Source: Paractinoplanes aksuensis (lineage in GTDB: Bacteria; Actinomycetota; Actinomycetes; Mycobacteriales; Micromonosporaceae). From it: a stretch of DNA of 64,000 nucleotides. Of this stretch, positions 26,865 to 34,489 are shown in pieces. How positions within the stretch are numbered: the first letter of the stretch is position 1; each line of letters starts with the position of its first letter. The notes below the pieces were generated by a model, which was given only the letters and a program-made list of their open reading frames with translations, was not told the origin of the DNA and made no database searches. A program made the translations under genes and the position numbers. The DNA lies in assembly GCF_024137025.1 (NCBI RefSeq), contig NZ_JAMYJR010000010.1:230486-294485 (forward strand), written 5' to 3'.

Positions 26865-26930
26865 TCCGCGACCCGGGAGGCGGGGTCGACGGTGGCCAGC
26901 CCGACGCAGAGGATCATTCCGCGACCGAGC
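26826..26930. repeat. 53-bp tandem duplication across the EVE/PfkB junction
   Basis: Two near-identical segments containing GGTGGCCAGCCCGAC and ATCATTCCGCGAC occur 53 bp apart (for example CATTCCGCGAC at 26862 and at 26915). They differ at a few synonymous-looking positions. Each includes the ATGA stop/start overlap. Confidence 0.9.
26861..26917 (-). CDS. 18-codon leader-like peptide from a duplicated gene junction
   Basis: This frame encodes MILCVGLATVDPASRVAE and stops. Its ATG overlaps the EVE stop (ATGA, 26914-26917) and its own stop overlaps the PfkB ATG (ATGA, 26861-26864). The first 11 residues equal the PfkB N-terminus. The last four (RVAE) mirror the EVE C-terminus (SVAE). It looks like a 53-bp tandem duplication of the original EVE/PfkB overlap, now acting at most as a coupling relay. 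It is unlikely to have a separate function. Confidence 0.6.
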   Translation of the reverse strand: MILCVGLATVDPASRVAE

Positions 26931-27360
26931 GTACCGCCTCGCGCAGGGCCGTCGCACCGGCCACGGCCAGGGCCGCCGCGCCCCGCACGGTCGCCGCCAC
27001 CAGCTGGTTCTCGGGTGGCACACGCTCCTCGATCGCCTGCCACTGGGCCGGAGTGAGCGGGAACGGGTTGCCGCCGCCGGGCATGCGCAGCACGAGCGCG
27101 TCGCGGAACCGCTCGTCGGCCTTGAGCGTGTCGCGGGGGATGGGCCGGCCGGTGAACATGCGGGCGAACTCGACAGTGATCACGCCGTCGTGGGCGGCCT
27201 CGGTGATCGTGCCGACGGCCACCGCGCCGCCACCGCGGCCGCTGTGCCAGAGGGCCACGCCGTCGCCGGCCGTGATCAACTCGCGGTAGCGGCGGACCGT
27301 CCAGTCGCCGCTGCCGCATTCACCGCGGGCCGGATTGTGCTGCAGGAGCCAGTACGCCAT
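26914..27360 (-). CDS. EVE (PUA-like) domain protein
   Basis: This 148-aa protein opens with MAYWLLQHNPARGECGSGDWTVRRY and has DGVALWHSGRGGGAVAVGTITEAA, the core of the EVE fold, which in other proteins reads modified bases in DNA or RNA. After residue 100 the sequence (QWQAIEERVPPENQLVAATVRGAAALAV) is a helical extension. EVE proteins occur both as housekeeping RNA-binding proteins and as readers in modification-dependent restriction. No nuclease is next to it, so the former is more likely. It follows the 51-aa gene by 16 nt and couples to the duplicated PfkB start. Confidence 0.82.
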   Translation of the reverse strand: MAYWLLQHNPARGECGSGDWTVRRYRELITAGDGVALWHSGRGGGAVAVGTITEAAHDGVITVEFARMFTGRPIPRDTLKADERFRDALVLRMPGGGNPFPLTPAQWQAIEERVPPENQLVAATVRGAAALAVAGATALREAVRSVAE

Positions 27361-27376
27361 CTACCCAGTGTGCGGG

Positions 27377-27532
27377 TCAGTTGGACAATTCGCGCAAAAA
27401 GACGCCGATGTTGCGGAAGACCTCGGCGAAGCCGTCGCCGATGCCCTGCGCGATCTCGGACGCCGGTCCCGGGTTGGTGCCGATGTAGAAGATGACGAGG
27501 ATGAGCACGATCCAGCCGAGGGCCTTCTTCAT
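27377..27532 (-). CDS. 51-aa membrane-anchored small protein
   Basis: The peptide starts MKKALGWIVLILVIFYIGTN, one hydrophobic helix, then PGPASEIAQGIGDGFAEVFR and a short amphipathic end (NIGVFLRELSN). GGGAG precedes its ATG. Such one-helix proteins with a short cytoplasmic amphipathic tail are common in Micromonosporaceae and have no known function. It lies between the broken amidohydrolase and the EVE gene on the same strand. Confidence 0.65.
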   Translation of the reverse strand: MKKALGWIVLILVIFYIGTNPGPASEIAQGIGDGFAEVFRNIGVFLRELSN

Positions 27533-27607
27533 GGGACCGGCTCCCTTCCCGGTGCGGGCGTCTGCCTACATGATCGTGGCATGTCGGCGCACGTGTTCGG
27601 CGTAACT

Positions 27608-28013
27608 TCACCCGCGCGGCGCGAACAGGGCCTGCGCATTTGTCCAGCAAACAGCCCGCAGCCAATCGTCGCCGAGCTCCAGCCGCTCCAGTGACTCCAG
27701 TTGGTGCTCGTACGGATACGGAATGTTGGGGAAGTCGCTGCCGAGCAGCACCTTGCCGCCCAGCCCGAGCTCGCGCAGCCGCGGGCGCAGAGCGTGGGGA
27801 AAGGGCGCCATCACTTCGAAGAAGTCGGTGAACGCCATCGTGGTGTCGAGCCGGACGTCGGCATAGCGCTCGGCCAGCTCGAGGAATCGGCCAGGGCCGG
27901 CCGATCAGCGGCCCGGCCTGGTCGAAGTGGTGCCAGACCCGGCGCTGCATGCGCGGCGGCAGGAAGTGGGTGTGCACGTCGGCGAGGCCCGGCAGCCCGA
28001 GGCGTTCGATCAC
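27608..28013 (-). pseudogene. amidohydrolase with internal deletion
   Basis: An amidohydrolase (metal-dependent hydrolase, TIM barrel, normally about 280-300 aa) is reduced to its two ends. Codons from 28013 give MIERLGLPGLADVHTHFLPP, with the metal-binding HTH, through residue 42 (LIGRPWP) at about 27888. The C-terminal part reads LELAERYADVRLDTTMAFTD, then LLGSDFPNIPYPYEHQLESL with the active-site Asp, to the stop at 27608. The two parts are out of frame and about half the barrel is missing. The junction is close to 27887. Both ends keep good family sequence, so the deletion is recent. It should be inactive. Confidence 0.82.
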
Positions 28014-28029
28014 TCCACCAGTTTAGGCT

Positions 28030-28067
28030 TTGACAGTCACTAGTAAATGACAGCTACTATCAAAAAA
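28030..28067 (+). promoter_or_regulatory. MFS pump promoter with tandem 17-bp operator repeats
   Basis: TTGACA (28030-28035) and TACTAT (28055-28060), spaced 19 bp, form a good vegetative promoter. The ATG at 28067 sits at the expected start point, so the mRNA is leaderless. Two abutting 17-bp units (TGACAGTCACTAGTAAA at 28031 and TGACAGCTACTATCAAA at 28048; 13 of 17 identical) cover the promoter and are the likely binding site of the TetR protein encoded downstream. Confidence 0.65.
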
Positions 28068-29551
28068 TGCTGACTTTCACTTCGCGCTGGTACGCGCTCG
28101 CCGCGCTGGCGCTGAGCACCCTCGCGGTCGGCCTCGACACCACCGTGCTGAGCGTCGCCTTGCCCACCCTCGCCCGCGATCTCGACGCCACCACCGGTGA
28201 CCTGCAGTGGTTCACCACGGCCTACCTGCTGGTGCTGGCGGCGGCGCTGCTCCCGGCCGGTCTGCTCGGCGACCGGCTCGGCCGCAAACGCATGCTGATC
28301 GGCGCGCTGGTGCTGTTCGGCGTGGCCTCCGTGGCCTGCGCCTACGCCCAGACGTCGGGCCAGCTCATCGCGGCCCGGGCGGTGCTCGGCCTCGGCGCCG
28401 CTGTGATCATGCCGCTCTCCGGGGCGGTGCTGACCGTGCTGTTCCCGGGGGCCGAGCGCACCCGGGCCATGTCGATCTGGGTCACGGCGAGCGCGCTCGG
28501 CATCCCGCTCGGGCCGCTGCTGGGCGGCTGGTTGCTCGACAACTTCTGGTGGGGCTCGGTCTTCCTGATCAACGTGCCGGTGGTGGTGGCCGGGGTGGTC
28601 GCGCTGGTGCTGTGGCTGCCCGAGTCGCACGGCACGCGTTCGCGGCTCGACCTGCCCGGCATCGTGCTCTCCACGGCCGGGCTGGTCGGGATCACCTACG
28701 GGATCATCGAGGCCGGCGAGCGCGGCTGGTCCGACGCCCGGTCGCTGATCACCGTCGCGGCCGGGGTGGCTCTGCTCGCCGGCTTCTTGCTATGGCAACG
28801 CCGCGCCCCGCACCCGCTGATCGACCTGGCGCTGTTCCGCAACCGGGCCTTCACCGGCGGCGCCGCGCTGGCCACGGTGGCCAGCTTCGCGATGCTCGGT
28901 CTGCTCTTCTCGCTGCCGCAACTGTTCTCGGCGGTCGGCGGGCACGACGCGTTCGGCTCCGGGCTGCGGCTGTTGCCCGTCATCGGCGGGCTGATCGTGG
29001 GGGCTCGGCTGGCCGAGAAGCTGGCCCGGCGGTTCGGGGCCCGGTTCGTGATCGCGGGCGGGCTCGGGTTGATCGCCGGGGCCTCGCTGCTGGGCGCGCA
29101 GACCACGGCGAGCACGGGCTACGGATACATCGCGGTCTGGATCACCATCACCGGGGCCGGGCTCGGGCTGACCATGCCGCCGGCGTTGGACGCGGCGCTC
29201 GGGGCGTTGCCACCGACCGGCAGCGGAGTCGGGAACGCCGTGCTGCAGGCGATGCGCCAGGTCGGCGGGGCGATCGGGGTGGCCGTGCTGGGAACGGTGC
29301 TCAACACGGCGTACCGGTCCCAGGTGCCGCCCGCCGCCTCCGAGAGCGTCACGTCGGGCGTGGCGCTCGCGCACCGGACCGGCGATGCCGGGCTCCTGGC
29401 CTCGGTGCAAGAGGCTTTCGCGTACGGAATGGACCGGTCTTTGCTGGTGGCCGGTGCGCTCGCGCTGGCCGGCGTGGTGATCGCGCTGACCGTCATGCCG
29501 AAGCGCGCCGCCGAGCCGCAGCCGGAGGTGCTGGCAGAATCGCTGCTATGA
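28067..29551 (+). CDS. MFS drug-efflux transporter, DHA2 (EmrB/QacA) type
   Basis: This 494-aa, 14-span membrane protein exports hydrophobic or cationic compounds by proton antiport. Markers: ALSTLAVGLDTTVLSVALPT in span 1, motif A GLLGDRLGRKRML, the DHA2 motif C-like GIPLGPLLGGWLLDNFWWGSVF, and AMRQVGGAIGVAVLG in the C-terminal half. It overlaps its TetR regulator by four bases, so pump and regulator form one autoregulated operon. The natural substrate is unknown. Confidence 0.92.
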   Translation: MLTFTSRWYALAALALSTLAVGLDTTVLSVALPTLARDLDATTGDLQWFTTAYLLVLAAALLPAGLLGDRLGRKRMLIGALVLFGVASVACAYAQTSGQLIAARAVLGLGAAVIMPLSGAVLTVLFPGAERTRAMSIWVTASALGIPLGPLLGGWLLDNFWWGSVFLINVPVVVAGVVALVLWLPESHGTRSRLDLPGIVLSTAGLVGITYGIIEAGERGWSDARSLITVAAGVALLAGFLLWQRRAPHPLIDLALFRNRAFTGGAALATVASFAMLGLLFSLPQLFSAVGGHDAFGSGLRLLPVIGGLIVGARLAEKLARRFGARFVIAGGLGLIAGASLLGAQTTASTGYGYIAVWITITGAGLGLTMPPALDAALGALPPTGSGVGNAVLQAMRQVGGAIGVAVLGTVLNTAYRSQVPPAASESVTSGVALAHRTGDAGLLASVQEAFAYGMDRSLLVAGALALAGVVIALTVMPKRAAEPQPEVLAESLL

Positions 29552-30135
29552 CCTTGCGCGAGCGGAAGAAGGCCAAGACCCGGGCGGCCATCCGCGACGC
29601 CGCGCTGCGCTTGTTCACCGAGCAGGGCTATGCGGCGACCACCGTGGAACAGATCGCGGAGGCGGCCGAGGTCTCGCCGAGCACGTTCTTCCGCTACTTT
29701 CCGACCAAGGAAGACGTCGTCCTCATCGACGACTACGACCCCCTGATCGTGGCGGCCATCCGCGACCAGCCCGCCTCGACCCCGGTGATCGAGGCGGTGC
29801 TGCAGGGCATGCGGGACGTCTTCGAGCAGCTCACCGAGGAGGAGTGGGTCAGCGAGCGGCGGCGCCAGGCGCTCTTCCGGGTCGTGCCCGAATTGCGGGC
29901 CCGCCAGCAGCAGCAGACGCTCGACGCCGTCGACATGCTCTCCGCCGTGATCGCCGAGCGCCTGGGCGTCCCGGCCGACGACGCGGGGGCCCGGGCCCTG
30001 ACGGGCGCGTTGGTCGGCGTCATGCTGGCGTTCCTCTACCCACGGCACGAAGTCGGCTTCCAGCCGGACGACTTCGACCGCGTCAAGCAAGCCTTGATCA
30101 GCGTCCGCGAACACCTGGAGCCGCTCCGGTCCTGA
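29548..30135 (+). CDS. TetR-family regulator of the adjacent pump
   Basis: This 195-aa repressor has an N-terminal HTH (RAAIRDAALRLFTEQGYAATTVEQIAEAAEVSPSTFFRYFPTKEDVV) and an all-helical ligand domain. The ATG overlaps the MFS stop (ATGA). It probably binds the 17-bp repeats in front of the pump gene and is released by pump substrates, as is standard for this arrangement. That is inferred from the layout. Confidence 0.92.
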   Translation: MTLRERKKAKTRAAIRDAALRLFTEQGYAATTVEQIAEAAEVSPSTFFRYFPTKEDVVLIDDYDPLIVAAIRDQPASTPVIEAVLQGMRDVFEQLTEEEWVSERRRQALFRVVPELRARQQQQTLDAVDMLSAVIAERLGVPADDAGARALTGALVGVMLAFLYPRHEVGFQPDDFDRVKQALISVREHLEPLRS

Positions 30136-30203
30136 GTTCGGGGTCGCCTTTGCCACCTGATCGGGAGCACAACTTCGGCGGGGAAGCGTAGTTAACGAGC
30201 AAT

Positions 30204-32027
30204 GTGCCTTACATCCGAAAAGCTGTCCGCCGTAGCCTGACCGTCGCCGTGGGCGCCGTCGTGATCGCCACGGGGGGCGCCGCGATCGCCGAGGTGGTCA
30301 CCCCGGAGCCGGTGAGCTCGCCGTCGTTCAACGGCCCGGTGTACGCGGTGGCCTATCGCGGCTCGACCGTCTTCGTCGGCGGCAACTTCACCAACGCCAT
30401 CGTCGGGGGCAAGAGCTTCGCCCGTACGCGGCTCGCCGCGCTCGACGCCCGCACCGGCGCCCTGCTCGACTGGCAGCCCAGCGCCGACGCCAATGTGCGC
30501 GCGCTGGCCGTGGCCGGCGACGTGGTCTACGCGGCCGGGGACTTCGACAACGTCAACGGCACCAGCCGCGACGCGATCGCCGGGCTCGGCGCGGCCGACG
30601 GCCGGCTGACCCCGATGCGGCACACCGTGCTCGGCCAGCCCAACACGATCGCCACCGGCAACGGCCGCCTCTACGTCGGGGGCCGGATCACCGCCGTCGA
30701 CGGCGCGCCGCGGGGCAACCTGGCCGCGTTCTCGCTGGCCGACGGCACGCTCGACCCGTGGGCGCCGACCACCGACGACGTGGTCAACGCGATGGCGGTC
30801 ACCGGCCGGCGGGTGTACCTGGGCGGGCGCTTCCACAAGACGAACAAGGTCAGCTCGACCCTGCGGCTGTCGGCCGTGGACGCGGCCAGCGGCGCGCTCG
30901 ACACCACGTTCACCGCCAAACCGGTCTCGCAGGTCTTCGGGCTCGCGGCCGACTCGTCGGGCGTCTATGCGGCGCTCGGCGGTCAGGGTGGGCGCGCGGT
31001 GGCGTACGCCCCGGACGGGACCACCCGGTGGACGCGCGTGTTCGACGGCGACGCGCAGGCGGTGGCCACCCTGGACGGCACGACCTACGTCGGCGGGCAC
31101 TTCGACAAGGCGTGCACGACCGGCAACAACGGCGTCAAGGGCGTCTGCACCGACGGTTCGGTGCCGCGCGGCAAACTGGCCGCCGTCGACGCCCAGGGCA
31201 ACCTGCTGCCGTGGGCGCCGCAGGCCAACGGCGTCGTCGGAGTCCGCCAGATCGCGACCAGCCCGGCCCTCGGCTCGATCAGCGCGGTCGGCGACTTCAC
31301 CACGGTCGGCGCGGTGTCGCGCAAGCGGTACGCGGCGTTCGCCGGGGGCGCCCGGCGGTCCGAGTCGGCCCCGGCCACCGGGCCCGTGGCCTCGTACAAC
31401 TTCGACTCGACGATCGCCGACGGCACCTTCGACGACGGTTCGGGCCACGGCCATGTGCTGCGCGCGGTGACCCGCAACGGCGGCCAGGTCGCGATGGAGC
31501 CGCACGGCTCGGGCCAGGCGCTCACCTTCCCGCCGCGCTGCACCGGGCCGGAGTGCCCGCGCCTGGTGCTGCAGGCCGCGGCCACTGACGATCTCAACCC
31601 GCAGGCCCAGCCGTTCCGCTACGGCGCGAGCGTGCGGCTGGCCGCCCCGCCGGCCGGCGCCACCGGCCAGGACGGGCAGAACATCCTGCAGAAGGGCTAC
31701 GCCGCCGCCGGTGGTCAGTACAAGCTCCAGGTCGACGGGGTCTCGGGCAAGCCGAGCTGTGTGCTGACCGACCGGACGGGTGACGGCTCGTACCTCGCCC
31801 GGAGTCGGTCGTCGATCGCCGACGACAATTGGCACACCGTCGAATGCCGCCGCACCGGGCCGACCCTGGCCGTCGTCGTCGACGAGAAGGTGCAGGCGTC
31901 GGTGGCCGTCCCGGCCGCGCTGTCGATCGATTCCGAGCAGCCGTTCAGCCTGGGTGGCAAGGGTGTGGGCGTCAACAACGACCAGTTCCACGGCGCGCTC
32001 GACGACGTCTGGATCCACATCGGATGA
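30204..32027 (+). CDS. secreted beta-propeller protein with C-terminal LamG domain
   Basis: This 607-aa protein has a signal peptide or anchor ([20 protein letters not shown]), then about seven repeated propeller blades ([49 protein letters not shown] and others, residues 45-385). A Ser/Pro/Ala hinge leads to a LamG domain (about 395-607) homologous to the protein at 13044. It is likely extracellular and binds carbohydrate or another polymer; no enzyme motif was seen. The start is the GTG at 30204 with TAGTTA (30189-30194) nine bases upstream, so the mRNA is probably leaderless. Confidence 0.8.
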   Translation: MPYIRKAVRRSLTVAVGAVVIATGGAAIAEVVTPEPVSSPSFNGPVYAVAYRGSTVFVGGNFTNAIVGGKSFARTRLAALDARTGALLDWQPSADANVRALAVAGDVVYAAGDFDNVNGTSRDAIAGLGAADGRLTPMRHTVLGQPNTIATGNGRLYVGGRITAVDGAPRGNLAAFSLADGTLDPWAPTTDDVVNAMAVTGRRVYLGGRFHKTNKVSSTLRLSAVDAASGALDTTFTAKPVSQVFGLAADSSGVYAALGGQGGRAVAYAPDGTTRWTRVFDGDAQAVATLDGTTYVGGHFDKACTTGNNGVKGVCTDGSVPRGKLAAVDAQGNLLPWAPQANGVVGVRQIATSPALGSISAVGDFTTVGAVSRKRYAAFAGGARRSESAPATGPVASYNFDSTIADGTFDDGSGHGHVLRAVTRNGGQVAMEPHGSGQALTFPPRCTGPECPRLVLQAAATDDLNPQAQPFRYGASVRLAAPPAGATGQDGQNILQKGYAAAGGQYKLQVDGVSGKPSCVLTDRTGDGSYLARSRSSIADDNWHTVECRRTGPTLAVVVDEKVQASVAVPAALSIDSEQPFSLGGKGVGVNNDQFHGALDDVWIHIG

Positions 32028-32037
32028 CGCGACGATC

Positions 32038-32065
32038 ACTCTCCGTAATGTATACAGTGGAGAGT
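32038..32065. promoter_or_regulatory. inverted repeat in the leader of the M15-like gene
   Basis: ACTCTCC (32038-32044) and GGAGAGT (32059-32065) are perfect complements separated by 14 bases that include the palindrome GTATAC. The site is 108 nt upstream of the start codon in a 145-nt intergenic gap. It could be a regulator site or an end of the previous transcript. Confidence 0.35.
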
Positions 32066-32172
32066 TGAATATCCCACAAAGGTCAATGTGTCCCTGATCG
32101 GAGTGATGACCGCGGCGTACGGGTACTGGTAATCTTGCCCGCCGTTGTCTACTCAGCGTGAGGAGCTGACGA

Positions 32173-32895
32173 ATGGCCAGCTGGATCTTGGTCCCCTGCC
32201 TGGTGAAGCTGCGCTCCGAGTTCAACGCGATCGCGCCCGCCCGGGACAAGTCGAGTGACGGCTCGGTCGGCGACGCGGCCCATCAGGACAGCCAGTCGGA
32301 TCACAACCCCGACGAGACCGGCAACGTCCCGATCCGCGACGCCGACAAGGTCAACGAGGTGCACGCCATCGACGTCGACGTCGATCTGCGGGTCCCGGGG
32401 CTGTCGATGGAGAACGTGGTGCAGTTCTTGTTGACCCGGTGCCGCTCGGGCGCGGAGAAGCGGTTGCGCTACATCATCTACAACCGGCGCATCTGGTCGG
32501 CCAGCAACGGCTGGCGCCAGCAGAACTACACCGGCTCGAACGCGCACGACCACCACGCGCACTTCTCTTCGTCGTACACAACTTCCCACGAAGCCTCGAC
32601 GGCTTCCTGGCATCTGGAGGACGTTCCCGTGGCACTCACCGCAGATGACAAGAAGTGGATTTCCGCGGAGATCGCCAAGCAGGTCAAGGCCCAGGTCGAC
32701 GACATCTGGGCGTTCAACGTGGGCAACGCGACCGGCAGCGCGCCTCAGCGTGCCGACGGCGCGCTGGTGACGGCCAACATCCGGGCCGGCGCGATCGCCA
32801 ACGACTACATGCCCAAGCTGCGGCACGCCGTCGACCAGCTCTCGCAACAGATCGCCGACCTGACCGAACAGGTCACGGCGAGCCGCTCGTCCTGA
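32173..32895 (+). CDS. M15-like peptidase-fold protein (endolysin-type), extended C-terminus
   Basis: The 240-aa protein resembles the phage-endolysin and actinobacterial group whose N-terminus reads ILVPCLVKLRSEFNAIAP. It then has GDAAHQDSQSDHNPD, EVHAIDVDVDL and NAHDHHAHFS. The pattern H/D, H-x3-D and H-x-H suggests a hedgehog/DD-peptidase zinc site (first 135 residues), though activity is not shown. The remaining 100 residues (LTADDKKWISAEIAKQVKAQ, then coiled-coil-like QLSQQIADLTEQVTA) are like phage tail- or baseplate-linked tails. No signal peptide is visible and no phage genes surround it. GAGGAG precedes the ATG. The 3' end overlaps the convergent kinase gene by 23 bp. Confidence 0.7.
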   Translation: MASWILVPCLVKLRSEFNAIAPARDKSSDGSVGDAAHQDSQSDHNPDETGNVPIRDADKVNEVHAIDVDVDLRVPGLSMENVVQFLLTRCRSGAEKRLRYIIYNRRIWSASNGWRQQNYTGSNAHDHHAHFSSSYTTSHEASTASWHLEDVPVALTADDKKWISAEIAKQVKAQVDDIWAFNVGNATGSAPQRADGALVTANIRAGAIANDYMPKLRHAVDQLSQQIADLTEQVTASRSS

Positions 32896-34267
32896 CCGTC
32901 CCGGCCTCTTCGTTCTCGCCGCCGCCACCGGGGCCTTCGTTCCCGCCGCCCTCGTCGTCGCCGCCACCCGGGCCTTCGTTCCCGTCGCCCGGGTCGGCCG
33001 AGCCGCCCGGGTCCTCGGGCTCGGTGCCCGGGTCCTCGGGCGCCGACCCGCCCGGAGCGGGCGCGCTGCCCGTCTCCGAGGGCGTCGCCGAGGGTGTGGT
33101 CGGCGTTGGTGTGGGCCGGGTAGTGGCGGTGCGGGTCGGCGTCGCGGTGTCCGGGCGGTTCTGCGGCTTTGTCTCTTCGGCGCCGTCCGGTGCGTTTCCG
33201 GTGCCGGCCGAGCCCCGAACCGAACTCGAGGGCGTGAGCGGGCCGGGCGTCTTGTCGTCCTGATCGGCCGCTATCGCCCAGGCGACGGCGGCGATCGCCC
33301 CGACCAGCACGATCGCCCCGGCCGAGACCAGTACGGCCAGCTTGCGACGAGGCCCCGGCGGGCCCACCGGCCCGACCGGCTCGGCCAGTGTCGTCGGCGT
33401 GGGCACCGCCGCGTAGCGGGGCGCGGCCAGGATCGCGGTCGTGTCGCCGCCCGAGACGGCACGGTCGGCCGCCTCGGCCATCGCCGCCGCGGTCGGGAAG
33501 CGGTCGGCCGGGTCCTTGGCCATCGCCCGCACCACCACCGCCCGTACGGCCGGGGGAACATCCTCGGGCAGGTCGGGCGGGGTCTCGGTGAGGTGCTGCA
33601 TCGCGATGGCGATCGGGTTGTCGCCGGTGAACGGCGGGTGCCCGGCCAGACAGTGGTAGGCCACCACGCCGAGCGCGTAGATGTCGGCGGGCGGACCGGT
33701 CGTCGCCTTCGAGACCTGCTCGGGCGCGATGTACATCGCCGTGCCGACGACCTCGCGGGCGCCGGTCAAGGTGGACGAGCCGGCCGAGCGGGCCACTCCG
33801 AAGTCGACCAGGACGACCGTGCCGTCGTCCTTGATGATCAGGTTGCTCGGCTTCACGTCGCGGTGCACGATGCCGGCCTCGTGCGCGGCCTCCAGCGCGC
33901 GGGCGGCCTGCGCGACCACCGACATCGTCTCGGCCGCGGTCAGCCGGCCGCGCTCGGCGATCCGCTCGGTCAGCGGCTGGCCGTCGATCCGGGCCATCAC
34001 GATGTACGCGTCGGTGCCGTCCGCGGTCTCGCCGAAGTCGTACACGTCGGCCACGCCCGGGTGGTGCAGCGCCGCCATCGAGCGCGCCTCGTGCCGGAAT
34101 CTCTCCTGGAAGCCCGGATCACCGGCCCGGTCGGCGTGCAGCGTCTTGACCGCGACGTCCCGGCCGAGCACCGTGTCGGTGGCCCGCCAGACCTCGCCCA
34201 TGCCGCCGGCCGCGATCCGGTCGTCCAGCCGGTACCGATCACCGATCATCTCACCTGGGGATGGCAT
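32873..34267 (-). CDS. PknB-like Ser/Thr protein kinase with Pro/Gly-acidic extracytoplasmic tail
   Basis: This 464-aa membrane kinase has a catalytic domain (about residues 12-265): GGMGEVWRA loop, Lys41 in VAVKTLH, HRDVKPSNLIIKDDGTVVLVDFG, and activation segment to TAMYIAPEQV. A linker precedes one span (about 311-333). The last 131 residues are disordered: Thr/Pro-rich then Gly/Asp/Glu-rich. There is no PASTA domain. The ATG at 34267 has a strong GAGGAGGT; starts upstream are unlikely. The deacetylase/glycosyltransferase gene is 222 nt upstream on the same strand. Similar kinases control cell-wall enzymes by phosphorylation; targets here are unknown. Confidence 0.9.
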   Translation of the reverse strand: MPSPGEMIGDRYRLDDRIAAGGMGEVWRATDTVLGRDVAVKTLHADRAGDPGFQERFRHEARSMAALHHPGVADVYDFGETADGTDAYIVMARIDGQPLTERIAERGRLTAAETMSVVAQAARALEAAHEAGIVHRDVKPSNLIIKDDGTVVLVDFGVARSAGSSTLTGAREVVGTAMYIAPEQVSKATTGPPADIYALGVVAYHCLAGHPPFTGDNPIAIAMQHLTETPPDLPEDVPPAVRAVVVRAMAKDPADRFPTAAAMAEAADRAVSGGDTTAILAAPRYAAVPTPTTLAEPVGPVGPPGPRRKLAVLVSAGAIVLVGAIAAVAWAIAADQDDKTPGPLTPSSSVRGSAGTGNAPDGAEETKPQNRPDTATPTRTATTRPTPTPTTPSATPSETGSAPAPGGSAPEDPGTEPEDPGGSADPGDGNEGPGGGDDEGGGNEGPGGGGENEEAGTVRTSGSP

Positions 34268-34357
34268 GCCACCTCCTCTGCCCCTGAGGGTCTGCTTCAG
34301 AAGCGGAGCCGGGCTGCGGCGTGGCCCAGCCGCCGCCTGGCCGCACGCTGGAACCGC

Positions 34358-34380
34358 CCGAATACAACACCAGTATTCGG
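34358..34380. promoter_or_regulatory. 23-bp palindrome upstream of the kinase gene
   Basis: CCGAATAC (34358-34365) and GTATTCGG (34373-34380) are perfect 8-bp arms around AACACCA. The site is about 90 bp upstream of the kinase start in an otherwise plain 222-nt gap, as an operator would be. Confidence 0.45.
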
Positions 34381-34489
34381 ACGATTCCACCGCACACCCG
34401 GACGACACCTGGACCGCACCGCAACTCGACCCCACTCCTCAAGCGGACCCTAGCCGATCAAAACATACGCGGCGGTCCAACGATCACGG

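Noticed and set aside
30192..32249. Large minus-strand open frame opposite the beta-propeller gene
   Set aside because: The opposite strand has a signal peptide and repeated blades; this frame has only compositional bias.
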